From NCBI RefSeq assembly GCF_001039355.2, contig NW_019775413.1, positions 1,047,619 to 1,107,618 on the forward strand: DNA of 60,000 bases. The letters are read 5' to 3'. Of this stretch, positions 23,429 to 35,101 are shown one piece after another (the stretch's first letter is position 1; every line of letters begins with the position of its first letter). The notes under the pieces are model-generated. The model was not told the origin of the DNA and did not search any database. It worked only from the letters and a program-made list of their open reading frames with translations. The DNA comes from Lingula anatina (taxonomy: Eukaryota > Brachiopoda > Lingulata > Lingulida > Lingulidae). The translations under genes were made by a program, and so were the position numbers.

Positions 23429-26400
23429 AATGCATTCAACACATTTAATGTTACATTGTACGCAATATATTATTCTAGTGCGCACTGGAAAAAAAATCAA
23501 ACAACAGACACAACCCAGGGGCGGATTTAGGCCGTCTTCTGGGTCTTCCAGAAGACGGTCAGATTTTCAAGTTTACATTGACGGGTATCTAATTTTTTCT
23601 GTTGGAAGACACAAAGATCATTTGGAAGACAGTCAGTAAATAGCTTTGGATCCGCCCCTGCAACCAACTGGTCCCAAACTGTTCTCTTTATAGCGAAGGG
23701 ATTACCAGTTTAAACGAAGAACAAAGGCCATGGTCTTTAATATTGGGTCTATTTCAGCCATTTACGAAATGTTTGTCTTCAAGTTATTTGGGTGGAATAT
23801 CTTAGACGCATGTTAATTACCTCCGCCAAGGAGGTTATGTTTTCACCCCTGTCTGTCTGTTTGTTTGTTTGTCATCAACATAACTCAAAAAGTTATGGAC
23901 CGATTTTGATGAAATTTTCAGGGTTGGTAGGAAATGGGTTAACTTAGAAGTGATTAATTTTTGGTGGTGATCCGGATCAATAATTAATCAATAATAATAA
24001 AAAAATCGCTGCATTGTTTTAATATTCCTTTACAATATATTGGAGTAGGTTTATTGGAAGCTCTTGCGTGATGTTATAAACAAACATTCTGAGTTAAACC
24101 TTATTAAGGTTTGAATGCGTCCTTCAGGGAACGTGCCTTTCAGGTGCATTGCATATCCATGAAATAAGCATAAATCATATTGCAAACACATGAAGACATG
24201 GTGCATGTTAATTACTTCAAAAGAGGAGAGAAAAGTTACCTATAGAAACTAACATATGAAATTGCGGATGTAATTCTTCCCATTAATTATTTTTCTTTTT
24301 CAGTCAACATTGAATAATCTACATTGGCGCGCTGATAGAGTTCACATAATGCCCAAATAGACCGAATCTGTAAGTTGAGTTTATTGCAATCATACCGATG
24401 GAAGCAACGCAGCATTTTAATTAATTTACTTTTCGTTGATTACGAAGCCTGAAAGCTTTATTTTAGAGTAATACGGAGGTATATAATAAATCGATATTGG
24501 GCATACTTTAAACAGTCCCTTGGTTTACAGAATAGTTCTTTAACACAGTTGATAAGACGAATATGTCTGAGTATGATCGCGTAAACCGTGCATTTGTTTA
24601 AATTTTTTCTCTCTCAAATTCTGGCCTCCTTTTGTTTCCAACGTAATCGTATAATCATCGGCTTTTCTGTATTTAACTTAACGCTAGCAATATTATTGGC
24701 GTGTCATTCAGTTAAGCTGATTGCAACCAGCGAGAGTTCTCGCAGAGTTGGATCGATCTACATAGACCGATGCTGTCTATGGGAATGGGCCCTGAGACGT
24801 CATTTTGTTTGGGAATAGTCCGTGCTCTTTTGATTGGGTAGGGGGGTCCGCATTTGTTAGGTTATGTTAGTTGGTGCAAACCTATTGAAATAATGTCCTA
24901 GTACCGATGGTCTAAACTTCAGTCGCTTTCATCAGTTATCTTTCCTTAAATGTAGTAAGAAAAACGTATTATGCTCCTATATTGGGCCTTTGAATAATTT
25001 TTCTTGTTTTTATTTATAGTTTGAGAGAATCTTTCCAACTTTACTCCGAAAGCAATCCTGTAACAATCTTATGAGTTTGGATAATGTAACTGGAATGGAA
25101 TATCTGATTGCTGTTAAGGTTGGTACTGTTCACAGATCAGGTACTGGACACGGGAAATATAAGATATTTTTCGACAAAATAATAATCCCTTTTCTAGTCA
25201 AATTAAATTTTCTCCGAAAACTTTTTCTTGTACTCACAAATCATTTCTCGACCCGTTCCTGTCCTAATTTAAAAAAATGAATGCTTCATATCATTTCTAT
25301 TGACTGGTCAATAACTTACACCGCCATCACTTCCTGTACATTTCAGAAAGAAATATCGATGTAAGTTTTTTTTTTTTATTTGAGGGATTTCATCTTATTT
25401 CGGTCTGAATAGGAAAAGATACGTAGCTTTGAAGGATGTGCAGGCATAGCAAGTGTGACTTTGGGACGTATTCAAACGCGGATAGCATATACACAAATAT
25501 GATGCATATGAAAGTTAGTAACTTTCAAATCCTCAAATTATAATTTAACCATCAATTACATCGACGATAAGTATCCAGAAATATTTCTAAATAATTACCG
25601 GAAAAATTTATCAAGCTCTATCAACTAAGTCTTCATAGGCCTTCGAGCGGCATATTTAAGTGATACACTAAATGAGTTTATAACGTAACAGAGTCACCTA
25701 AACGGACCCTCCGTGCTCAACATCGTCAATTATTAAATAATTAAACGGCAGGAAGTGCAAATGTGGACAACTTGTGAAAGGGAGTACATCCATTGATTAA
25801 ATAGATATAAGGTCTCTTGTTAATAAATGATTTTTTAAAAACACATGTTAAAACACATGCAAAACAATGAAGGTAACGTATACCCAGCTTACACAGAACG
25901 TTTTGATAACAGGTTACAAATTATACTTTTTTGTTAATTTTGGCAAAGACACATAAAGGATTTCATATTTTGCATCACTACAATTTGCACAACTTTACTC
26001 AGCACATCTAGTATTAAAACGTTCTAACAATGTTATAAAAATAAAAAGACATGTGTCGGTTATATTTACCAATATAGCACGCAGTAGTCGCGCCTTACGC
26101 TGTCGGTATTATGTTGGGCATCAAGCCTGCGTCATACGCTGTTTTAACTACACCTAGTGGCTGATTACAATTGAGGTTGGGGTTGGTCGGCAATTATAGC
26201 GATGAGGATTTTAGAACCCGCGGGCAGTCGGTACCTACCCAAAATTACCGACATGATTCAAAGCTTTTAAAAAACCTATAAAAATAGACTTCAATTATGT
26301 AATAAGGTTTATCAAAATTATTAAAAAGGCGTTTTCAGGAAATCCTAATAGTTGATTGGCGTTTGTGATAAATGAATGGATTGTTTTAACTTTTAGAAAA

Positions 26401-26693
26401 TTCATTCTAATAAATTGCTTACAAGGTCAGCTAACACAGGAGTAATTAAAGGGTTGCTCAGTGAAGACTTGACTGATGCAAGTAAGGTTGAATAGTACGC
26501 CACGGTCATCTGATAGACAAATTGGGGGAGTCCATTCAATTGGAGGGGTTTAGTGGAGAAAATCCACTCAATCTGAAGAAAGTCATAACTCCATTCTGAA
26601 TAAAGGGGTGTCATGTGGGGCGATTCCATTCCATTAGAGGGGTGTCAGGTGGGCGAGTCCATTGCATTAGAGGGGTAATGGGTGGGACGAGTC
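23429..26693. repeat. 3.2-kb tandem duplication, copy 1
   Basis: The segment starting AATGCATTCAACACATTTAA is repeated almost base for base from 26697 onward. It is non-coding in all frames. It includes a MITE (23516-23660) absent from copy 2, a GATTTTGATGAAATTTTCAG repeat (about 23821-23995), and a run of CATTAGAGGGGTG-type short repeats at its end. It ends at a single N (26694). Confidence 0.85.
23516..23660. mobile_element. MITE family M2, copy 1 (5-bp TSD CAACC)
   Basis: This 145-bp element has ends CAGGGGCGGAT / ATCCGCCCCTG and an internal hairpin around GTCTTCTGGGTCTTCCAGAAGAC. CAACC flanks it on both sides (23511-23515, 23661-23665). The empty site with a single CAACC is present in the tandem copy at 26778-26782, which proves insertion and defines the ends. 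Confidence 0.9.
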
Positions 26694-26694
26694 N

Positions 26695-29600
26695 ATAATG
26701 CATTCAACACATTTAATGTTACATTGTACGCAATATATTATTCTAGTGCGCACTGGAAAAAAATCAAACAACAGACACAACCAACTGGTCCCAAACTGTT
26801 CTCTTTTTAGCGAAGGGATTGCCAGTTTAAACGAAGAACAAAGGCCGTGGTCTTTAATATTGGGTATATTTCAGCCATTTACGAAATGTTTGTCTTCAAG
26901 TTATTTTGGTGGAATATCTTAGACGCACGTAAAACGGAGGTTATGTTTTCACCCCTGTCTGTCTGTTTGTTTGTTTGTCATCAACATAACTCAAAAAGTT
27001 ATGGACCGATTTTGATGAAATTTTCAGGGTTGGTAGGAAATGGGTTAACTTAGAAGTGATTAATTTTTGGTGGTGATCCGGATCAATAATCAATCAATAA
27101 TAATAAAAAAATCGCTGCATTGTTTTAATATTCCTTTACAATATATTGGACTAGGTTTATTGGAAGCTCTTGCGTGATGTTATAAACAAACATTCTGAGT
27201 TAAACCTTATTATAATATTAAGGTTTTAATGCGTCCTTCAGGGAACGTGCCTTTCAGGTGCATTGCATATCCATGAAATAAGCATAAATCATATTGCAAA
27301 CACATGAAGACATGGTGCATGTTAATTACTTCAAAAGAGGAGAGAAAAGTTACCTATAGAAACTAACATATGAAATTGCGGATGTAATTCTTCCCATTAA
27401 TTATTTTTCTTTTTCAGTCAACATTGAATAATCTACATTGGCACGCTGATAGAGTTCACATAATGCCCAAATAGACCGAATCTGTAAGTTGAGTTTATTG
27501 CTATCATACCGATGGAAGCAACGCAGCATTTTAATTAATTTACTTTTCGTTGATTACGAAGCCTGAAAGCTTTATTTTAGAGTAATACTGAGGTATATAA
27601 TAAATCGATATTGGGCATACTTTAAACAGTCCCTTGGTTTACAGAATAGTTCTTTAACACAGTTGATAAGACGAATATGTCTGAGTATGATCGCGTAAAC
27701 CGTGCATTTGTTTAAATTTTTTCTCTCTCAAATTCTGGCCTCCTTTTGTTTCCAACGTAATCGTATAATTATCAGCTTTTCTGTATTTAACTTAACGCTA
27801 GCAATATTATGGCGTGTCATTCAGTTAAGCTGATTGCAACCAGCGAGAGTTCTCGCAGAGTTGGATCGATCTACATAGACCGATGCTGTCTATGGGAATG
27901 GGCCCTGAGACGTCATTTTGTTTGGGAATAGTCCGTGCTCTTTTGATTGGGTAGGGGGGTCCGCATTTGTTAGGTTATGTTAGTTGGTGCATACCTATTG
28001 AAATAATGTCCTAGTACCGATGGTCTAAACTGCAGTCGCTTTCATTAGTTATATTTCTTTAAATGTAGTAAGAAAAAACGTATTTTGCTCCTATGCTGGG
28101 CCTTTAAATGATTTTTTCTTGTTTTTATTTATAGTTTGGGAGAATCTTTCCAACTTTACTCCGAAAGCAATCCTGTAACAATCTTATGAGTTTGGATTAT
28201 GTAACTGGAATGGAATTTCTGATTGCTGTTAAGGTTGGTACTGTTCACAGATCAGGGACTGGACACGGGAGACATAAGATATTTTTCGACAAAATTATAA
28301 TCCCTTTTTTCTAGTCAAATTAAATTTTCTCCGAAAACTTTTTCTTGTACTCACAAATCATTTCTCGACCTGTTCCTGTCCTAATTAAAAAAATGAATGC
28401 TTCATATCATTTCTATTGACTGGTCAATAACTTACACCGCCATCGCTTCCTGTACATTTCAGAAAGAAATATCGATATGTTTTTTTTATTTTTGGGATTT
28501 TATCTTATTTCGGTCTGAATAGGAAAAGATAAGTAGCTTTAAAGGATGTGCAGGCATAGCAAGTGTGACTTTGGGACGTATTCAAACGCGGATAGCATAT
28601 ACACAAATATGATGCATATGAAAATTAGTAACTTTCAAATCCTCAAATTATAATTTAACCATCAATTACATCGACGATAAGTATCCAGAAATATTTCTAA
28701 ATAATTACCGGAAAAATTTATCAAGCTCTATCAACTAAGTCTTCATAGGCCTTCGAGCGGTATATTTAAGTGATACACTAAATGAGTTTATAACGTAACG
28801 GAGTCACCTAAACGGACCCTCCGTGCTCAACATCGTCAATTATTAATTAATTAAACGGCAGGAAGCGCAAATGTGGACAACTTGTGAAAGGAGGTACATC
28901 CACTGATTAAATAGATATAAGGTCTCTTTTTAATAAATGATTTTAACACATGCAAAACAATGAAGGTAACGTATACCCAGCTTACACAGAACGTTTTGAT
29001 AAACAGGTTACAAATTATACTTTTTTGTTAATTTTGGCAAAGACACGTAAAGGATTCATATTTTGCATCACTACAATTTGCACAACTTTAATCAGCACAT
29101 CTAGTATTAAAACGTTCTAACAATGTTATAAAAATAATAAGACATGTGTCGGTTATATTTACCAATATAGCACGCAGTAGTCGCGTCTTACGCTGTCGGT
29201 ATAACGTTGGGCATCAAGCCTGCGTCATACGCTATTTTAACCACACCTAGTGGCTGATTACAAATTGAGGTTGGGGTTGGTCGGCGATTAGAGCGATGAG
29301 GATTTTAGAACCCGCGGGCAGTCGGTACCTACCCGAAATTACCGAAATGATGAAAAGCTTTTAAAAAAACCTATAAAAATAGACTTCAATTATGTAATAA
29401 GGTTTATCAAAATTATTAAAAAGGCGTTTTCAAGAAATCCTAATAGTTGATTGGCGTTTGTGATGAATGAATGGATTGTTTTAACTTCATTTTAGAAAAT
29501 TCATTCTAATAAATTGCTTACAAGGTCAGCTAACACAGGAGTAGTTAAAAGGTTGCTCAGTGAAGACTTGACTGATGCAAGTAAGGTTGAATAGTACGCC

Positions 29601-29791
29601 ACGGTCATCTGATAGACAAATTGGGGGAGTCCATTCAATAGGAGGGGTTTAGTGGAGAAAATCCACTCAATCTGAAGAAAGTGATTACTCCATTCTGAAT
29701 AAAGAGGTGTCATGTGGGGCGATTCCATTCCATTAGAGGGGTGCCAGGTGGGCGAGTCCATTGCATTAGAGGGGTGCCAGGTGGGGCAAGT
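26695..29791. repeat. 3.2-kb tandem duplication, copy 2
   Basis: This is a near-identical copy of 23429-26693 with scattered substitutions and small indels, for example an extra TATAATATTA near 27212. It begins immediately after an N (26694) and ends at another N (29792), so it may be a separately assembled haplotype and not a true duplication. Confidence 0.85.
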
Positions 29792-30179
29792 NAACAGAGG
29801 GGTGACAGGTGGGGAGAGTCCAAACAGGAAATATTATATCCAAACTAATTAGTTCCACATGCTATAGAACAAAAATCTCATGTGAATTTTTTTAAAACCA
29901 GGATTGTAAATTTATATAAATTTAAACTATAAAATGTTGGTTGTTGGAAACCATTTTAGATATTTTGTTTCATTGCGCTAAAACAGCTTGGAGGGGTTAT
30001 TTAGAAAATACCGGTCATTTTACAAATATTTAAATTTAGGTACCACAGAAAACTGTCAACCACAAAAACATTGACATCAAATTGAATTTGAAAGTCCTCA
30101 AACACTAAAAATAATCCATTTTCCATTATGATTACTACTATCCTTATCATAATAATTTCATAACAAAGTGAAAAATAAA

Positions 30180-30316
30180 ACGTCAAATTACAAAAGGTTT
30201 TTATTGAGTTTTAATATAATAGATGTACGAAGGAGCGTGGATCCTTGTGTGTGAAACAAAGAACAGACTTCATAGGTTGCTTTCAGGCGGATGCTGTGCA
30301 GAAGCTCGTTGAGCTC
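30180..30316 (-). other. Orphan 3' exon with polyadenylation signal
   Basis: On the minus strand a good acceptor (TTATCTTTTCAG|GAGCTC) precedes an exon-like stretch ending with AATAAA at 30200-30205. A 43-codon open frame crosses it but would run past the poly(A) signal. A possible upstream partner is a GTGAGT donor at about 30738, with a TATAAT string near 30767. It could be the last exon of a small non-coding transcript. It is unlikely to belong to gene B, which has its own stop and poly(A) signals 2.3 kb upstream. Confidence 0.3.
30200..30205 (-). promoter_or_regulatory. AATAAA polyadenylation signal of orphan exon
   Basis: Exact AATAAA on the minus strand, 111 nt after the predicted acceptor at 30316. 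Confidence 0.4.
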
Positions 30317-31382
30317 CTGAAAAGATAAAACCGTGAATCAGAAGCTGAGAACGGTGACAAGCATCATCCAATTAATTAATTTGAGTGGTTATATTACATT
30401 TAAACACACACGACATTTTAAATTAGGTCAAAATATTCAAAATTAAATGTCAAGACCGGGGCACACAAAATGTTCAAAAAGAGGGTTACAAAGTGCAGAG
30501 GATTTCAAGCAAACTTAGGTTATCATCAAAAGTTAGATGAATGCGCCGCTTATCCTGAACATTTGGAGTCACAATGCACTGAAAGCAATACTTTCTACTT
30601 GTTTTCTCAGTGACATACAAGTAACAATGTAAATATAGTAAAAGGATTCGTGTCATAAATATTTGCCGTAAATATTTTCCTCATTCTTCTGCACATTTAG
30701 TATTTAATGGCTGTGGTTGATAAAGAAAGATTGATACTCACAAACGTACATTTGCTTCTACGCATTATAAAAGCTCGACCTTCTGACTGCACCATACATG
30801 CTGTTGCGTCTACACCCGACTCTGTCTAACTGCCAAGTTAGCATTCGGGAAGACAGCTCGCACTACGATGAATAACTTGTTGTTATGCAAATAACAACAG
30901 GTATAGCTCATTTTAGATGAGAGGTTGTTACTGAAACTGTATACCTTCATATGCTCAAATTCGTGCAAATATTCGATGTCACATACGATACTCTACAAGG
31001 CCAAAAGTGTCTAGGCCAGGTGTAACAACAGGAACAACAGAAACACTACTTTGTACCGGTGACAGTCCTCCATATACTAACCCCAATACTCCAATTAACC
31101 CTAACCTGTACCATAGAAGTTTTCTCTACTTCTATGCCTGTACTAATAATCATATGGGAGCCCGGACTTCCATTCCCGTTGCACCTGTTTCCCCTGTGTG
31201 AAAATTATTCTGAAAAATCAGCATTCTTTACACACACACACACAAATCGATAAGGTCTACTGCTATGCTACGATACATTTTGGTCAGTTAGGGGAATTGG
31301 CCTGCTGACTAAAATAAAATTTTAGCATCAAGCCCCCGTTCGCCATTCATGGAATCAGAAGTAGGTGTTTAACGCGAACAAA

Positions 31383-31597
31383 GGCTGTATTCCCAGAGCT
31401 TTTAGATCGATCTATCCCCGCGGGGAGTCTCACTAGATTACTGTCAGATAATCCGGCTTAAATGTCCGTCCCGCCTACTACAAGCTGTAAAGGGGTAATT
31501 AACTTTCGTGTCCGCTCGGCTGACAGCTATTTAGCGTGAACCCCCAGGGAGTTAGGTCGATCTAAAGTAGATCGATCTAATCTCTGGAAATGGGGTC
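31383..31597. mobile_element. MITE family M1, copy 2 (TSD AAA)
   Basis: It matches 8869-9065 almost throughout, including TTAGATCGATCTATCCCCGC and the AGCTGACAGC-like interior, plus about 20 extra bases before the right end. AAA flanks both sides (31380-31382, 31598-31600). Confidence 0.75.
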
Positions 31598-31656
31598 AAA
31601 GACGCGAGACGTCAATGATGTATTTATGAATCATATCATTTTGAATTTCTCATAGT

Positions 31657-31658
<2 letters not shown>

Positions 31659-31738
<80 letters not shown>
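31659..31738. repeat. (TA)40 microsatellite
   Basis: Perfect TA dinucleotide run of 80 nt in the intergenic region. Confidence 0.95.
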
Positions 31739-31739
<1 letters not shown>

Positions 31740-31924
31740 CAACTTGTACCAGATTTTCGATGCGTCTTTCATGTGGTCAGGCCCTTGATAAAACATCAAA
31801 ATATGCATGAGTACATGTAACAAGGACCGAATACATTTGGTGGGTTCTAGTATGACTACTGAAAAACTCGCTTTGTCTCTTTATTTATTTTGTCGACTGA
31901 CTTATTTACCAATCAGACTGTTAA

Positions 31925-32215
31925 CAGGGACGGATCCAGCATTATTTGAAGGGGGGTGGGATCCGGAACGACAGACCTCGGATGCAAAGCCGAGCATCGC
32001 CCCCTTGGTGTGGGGTTTCGGGCCTGCTCAAGGGCCCCGAAAATTTTTTGGTTTTCTGGAGATCAAACAGTGCCCTTTGGTACGGTTTAGAACTATGATT
32101 TAGCTAGTCAAAATTCTAATTTCAAGGGGGGGGGGGGATATTGGTGTGATAAATTTTTCAGAAACCAAAGAGGGGGGTCAGGACCCCCCTGACTCCCCCT
32201 CCAAATCCGCCACTG
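31925..32215. mobile_element. Possible TIR-element relic (CAGGGACGGATCCAG ... ATCCGCCACTG)
   Basis: The left end CAGGGACGGATCCAG and right end ATCCGCCACTG resemble the ends of MITE family M2. The interior is unrelated and contains CCCCCT/AGGGGG runs in inverted orientation. No target duplication is visible. Confidence 0.4.
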
Positions 32216-32604
32216 AGTAGTGATGGTTGATTGAACAACAGATGAATCATATACGTGTTATGCTTCTGAATTCAAAGAAAGGAAAGCTGACAAATATCTT
32301 GTGACATCTCAAACTTTGTATAGACAAATATACATGCAAGTACAACCAAAATATCTATATTGAAATTCTCTGTGGGATACTTCACTTTTGTTTTAAGAAT
32401 ATGTTTTTTTTTTATTTATTTGAAACACAAAGGCCCTATTGACTTTTTTGAATGGTATTCAACAGTAAAGTTTTCACTGCTATTTTCTCGTTTTACTTAG
32501 ATGGAAAAAGAGAAAATTTATTGGCTGGATGGCTTTCTGAGTAAGAAACCGCTGTACAAAGTAATAGTAAGAACTAAACAAAAACTCAAGTTAATGCACA
32601 GTAT

Positions 32605-32631
32605 TTTATTTGGCAATAACTTTAATTTATT
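32605..32631 (-). promoter_or_regulatory. Polyadenylation signals of gene B
   Basis: Two AATAAA hexamers lie on the minus strand at 32626-32631 and 32605-32610, 156-182 nt after the stop codon. They imply a short 3' UTR of about 180-200 nt. Confidence 0.6.
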
Positions 32632-32786
32632 ATTTTCTGCGCAAGATAATCAATTGCAAAGACGAAAAGTCTGCAATTATCAGTTCACTTTCAATATTGA
32701 TTTGTGTCCTTGGTGTTCGTCTTCATCTGCGCAGTGACAATATACAATTTATAGAGCTTTCTTTTAAGCTTCATGACTTTCGATGT

Positions 32787-32852
32787 TTAATTAAATCCAT
32801 CCTTTACTGCTAACACATCTGCCTGGCTCAGAGCCGACTTGAAGATAACCAG
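32787..32852 (-). CDS. Gene B: terminal exon with stop
   Basis: [20 protein letters not shown] then N and TAA. It completes the LamG fold ([13 protein letters not shown] is the usual IDEVRIYNRALS position). Acceptor TTATTTCAG, phase 0. AATAAA signals follow within 182 nt. Confidence 0.8.
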   Translation of the reverse strand: MVIFKSALSQADVLAVKDGFN

Positions 32853-33842
32853 CTGAAATAAAAATGTATACATTTAATTCACAAATAAGGAAATTTTCTG
32901 ACATAAATGAGGGTTAATTTACTGCACACTGTACATGGGTAGAAGGGAGGATTAAAAAAGCACTGTATTTGCTTCTGATACAAAAGGGACATACAGCTTA
33001 CAAAATAAGGAATCTTTAATGAATTTTCTTTAAGAGGAGATTTGAACTGGATTATTGAAAAGATAACTATTTGTAGATAGGCTTTATCTTTTATCAAAAT
33101 TTATAAAAAGTAGCTTTTATGTACAGTGTACAAAAGACAAAACATTTCCAAAAAAGACAAAAAATACGTTTCACTTGCCTCATCCATCTTCCCTATGAAG
33201 AAGCTATGGGCATTTTCATTCAGTTCACAGTAAATGGTACGGCCCAAAATCATAGGGACAGGGTTGCTTATTAGATCACCTTAATAAAAATAGAATGATA
33301 TAACATATATATGAGTCACAGTTTAATATCAAGATATATCACTGATTCCAGGTTAAATAGGCTTATAAAAATAAAAGAAAACATATTCTTCTAACCTTCT
33401 TGATTTTTTTTATAATCCTTAAATGTATAATACACTCATCTGTATGTCATACAAATATGCAAAAAAATTGATCATTTGAACCCAAACCAACTTTTGAAAA
33501 AAAAATTCATCAATTACAGTACATGGGTGTGCGTGCATGTGTATCGCTAAAATTTCAAATTCATAATTTGTCTGTTTGGCACTCACCAATGGCGTCATTG
33601 TTAGCAATGCCCTGACTGACTCCATCCAAATAGAATAGGACTTTATCTACTTCCTTCACCAAACACGTGTGGTGCCATTCGTTTTTGGCAGTCTAAAAAA
33701 CATGACAATAGACACTTTTGAATACGATCAATGCTGTGATGATATAAAGTATCTTCTTGATGAAAAACATTATTGTCTATCCAGATTTCCATTATCTAAT
33801 TTGTACATTGTTTGAGAGGAAACACCCAAAACATCACCTTTA

Positions 33843-33897
<55 letters not shown>

Positions 33898-35044
33898 ACA
33901 ATTTTCTGTGGAAGAGTACATCATACAAAAGTGATTACGTATATACAATAATCAATCAAAAGCATACAACATTCAATATAATAACTTTCACTTATTTCTT
34001 TATCTCCATTAGTCAGAAAATACATAATGAAGGAGATGTGATGAAAATTGAAATGAATCTAAGTACCAATATATCCTCATACGCCTTTCTTTGATGTGAC
34101 CCTGTTGAAATAACACCGGCACCAACGCTTCCACTGATGCCACCATCAATGCGGATGTTATACGAGGGCTCGTTGTCACAGTCTCCGTTGTTGACTATGC
34201 CTCGCATTCTGTCATCACTGTCTCCTGCGGTGTACTTGAACCACACGCAGACAGAAAACTCAGAACCGAGATCGGAGTTACTGAAGGCGGGGATTTCAAT
34301 ATCGGTGTTTCCGTCAAATTGCACAGCACCACCGTGGACAGCATCATCTTGTTGGATAAAAGTCGACCCCTTATCCAACCAACTTATGTGACCTGATTGA
34401 TCCTTATAGTCCACATCGAATGGGAAGCAACCGATGTTATTGGGGACTGCAATATACAATGGTAAGATAATAAATGAACAGGATATACACATGTGATATA
34501 TTAAGATTGGATGGACAGGATGACGTTATTCAAGAGAAAAAAATGCAAATGTTTTTCAAGAGCATCATAATTTTTAAAACTGAAATTTTTTTCCAAACCA
34601 TGCTACAAAAATTATCAATTTCTAAAAGTTTGTATTTTTTTTTTTGTAAAGAGTACAATTTTCACTACCCCTTTCAAAAAAAAAAAAAAAAAAAGATAAA
34701 ACAGAATTCTATCTAATGATTCAGAAGCTAAACTTACACCGACAAGCAGGAGGAAGTCCGGACTGATCAACAACACAATCACAGGCTGCTAGGCTAAATT
34801 CATAGGGGGTACATGGGTATAGAACATACTCATTTCCTCCAGCAACGTATAGGGCATACACATAACTGTCGCCAACCACAGCCCGTTTTTTCCTGCCGTC
34901 AGCATCGTAACATGTGTCTAAAAGGAGAAGATTAATACAAGCATTACATTAATTGACAGTCATCATTACAATTTATTGTATTATATATGTCTCGGTGCTA
35001 TAGATTAAAATGTAATTAATACACATCTAAGCACTCACTGCATT

Positions 35045-35101
<57 letters not shown>

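Larger units (their letters stand above)
30317..32590. other. Intergenic region between genes A and B
   Basis: No protein-coding gene is supported. Contents are an M1 MITE (31383-31597), an 80-bp (TA)n run (31659-31738) and a G/C-run-rich TIR relic (about 31925-32215). Plus-strand ORFs at 31007-31253, 31807-32103 and 32501-32813 are isolated, domain-free and partly inside repeats. Confidence 0.6.

Noticed and set aside
30180-30316. Last coding exon of gene B
   Set aside because: Gene B already has an in-frame stop completing the LamG fold at 32787 and its own AATAAA signals. The link is unnecessary.
31807-32103. 98-codon plus-strand ORF
   Set aside because: It lies across a transposon-like relic with G/C runs and has no homology that I can recognise.
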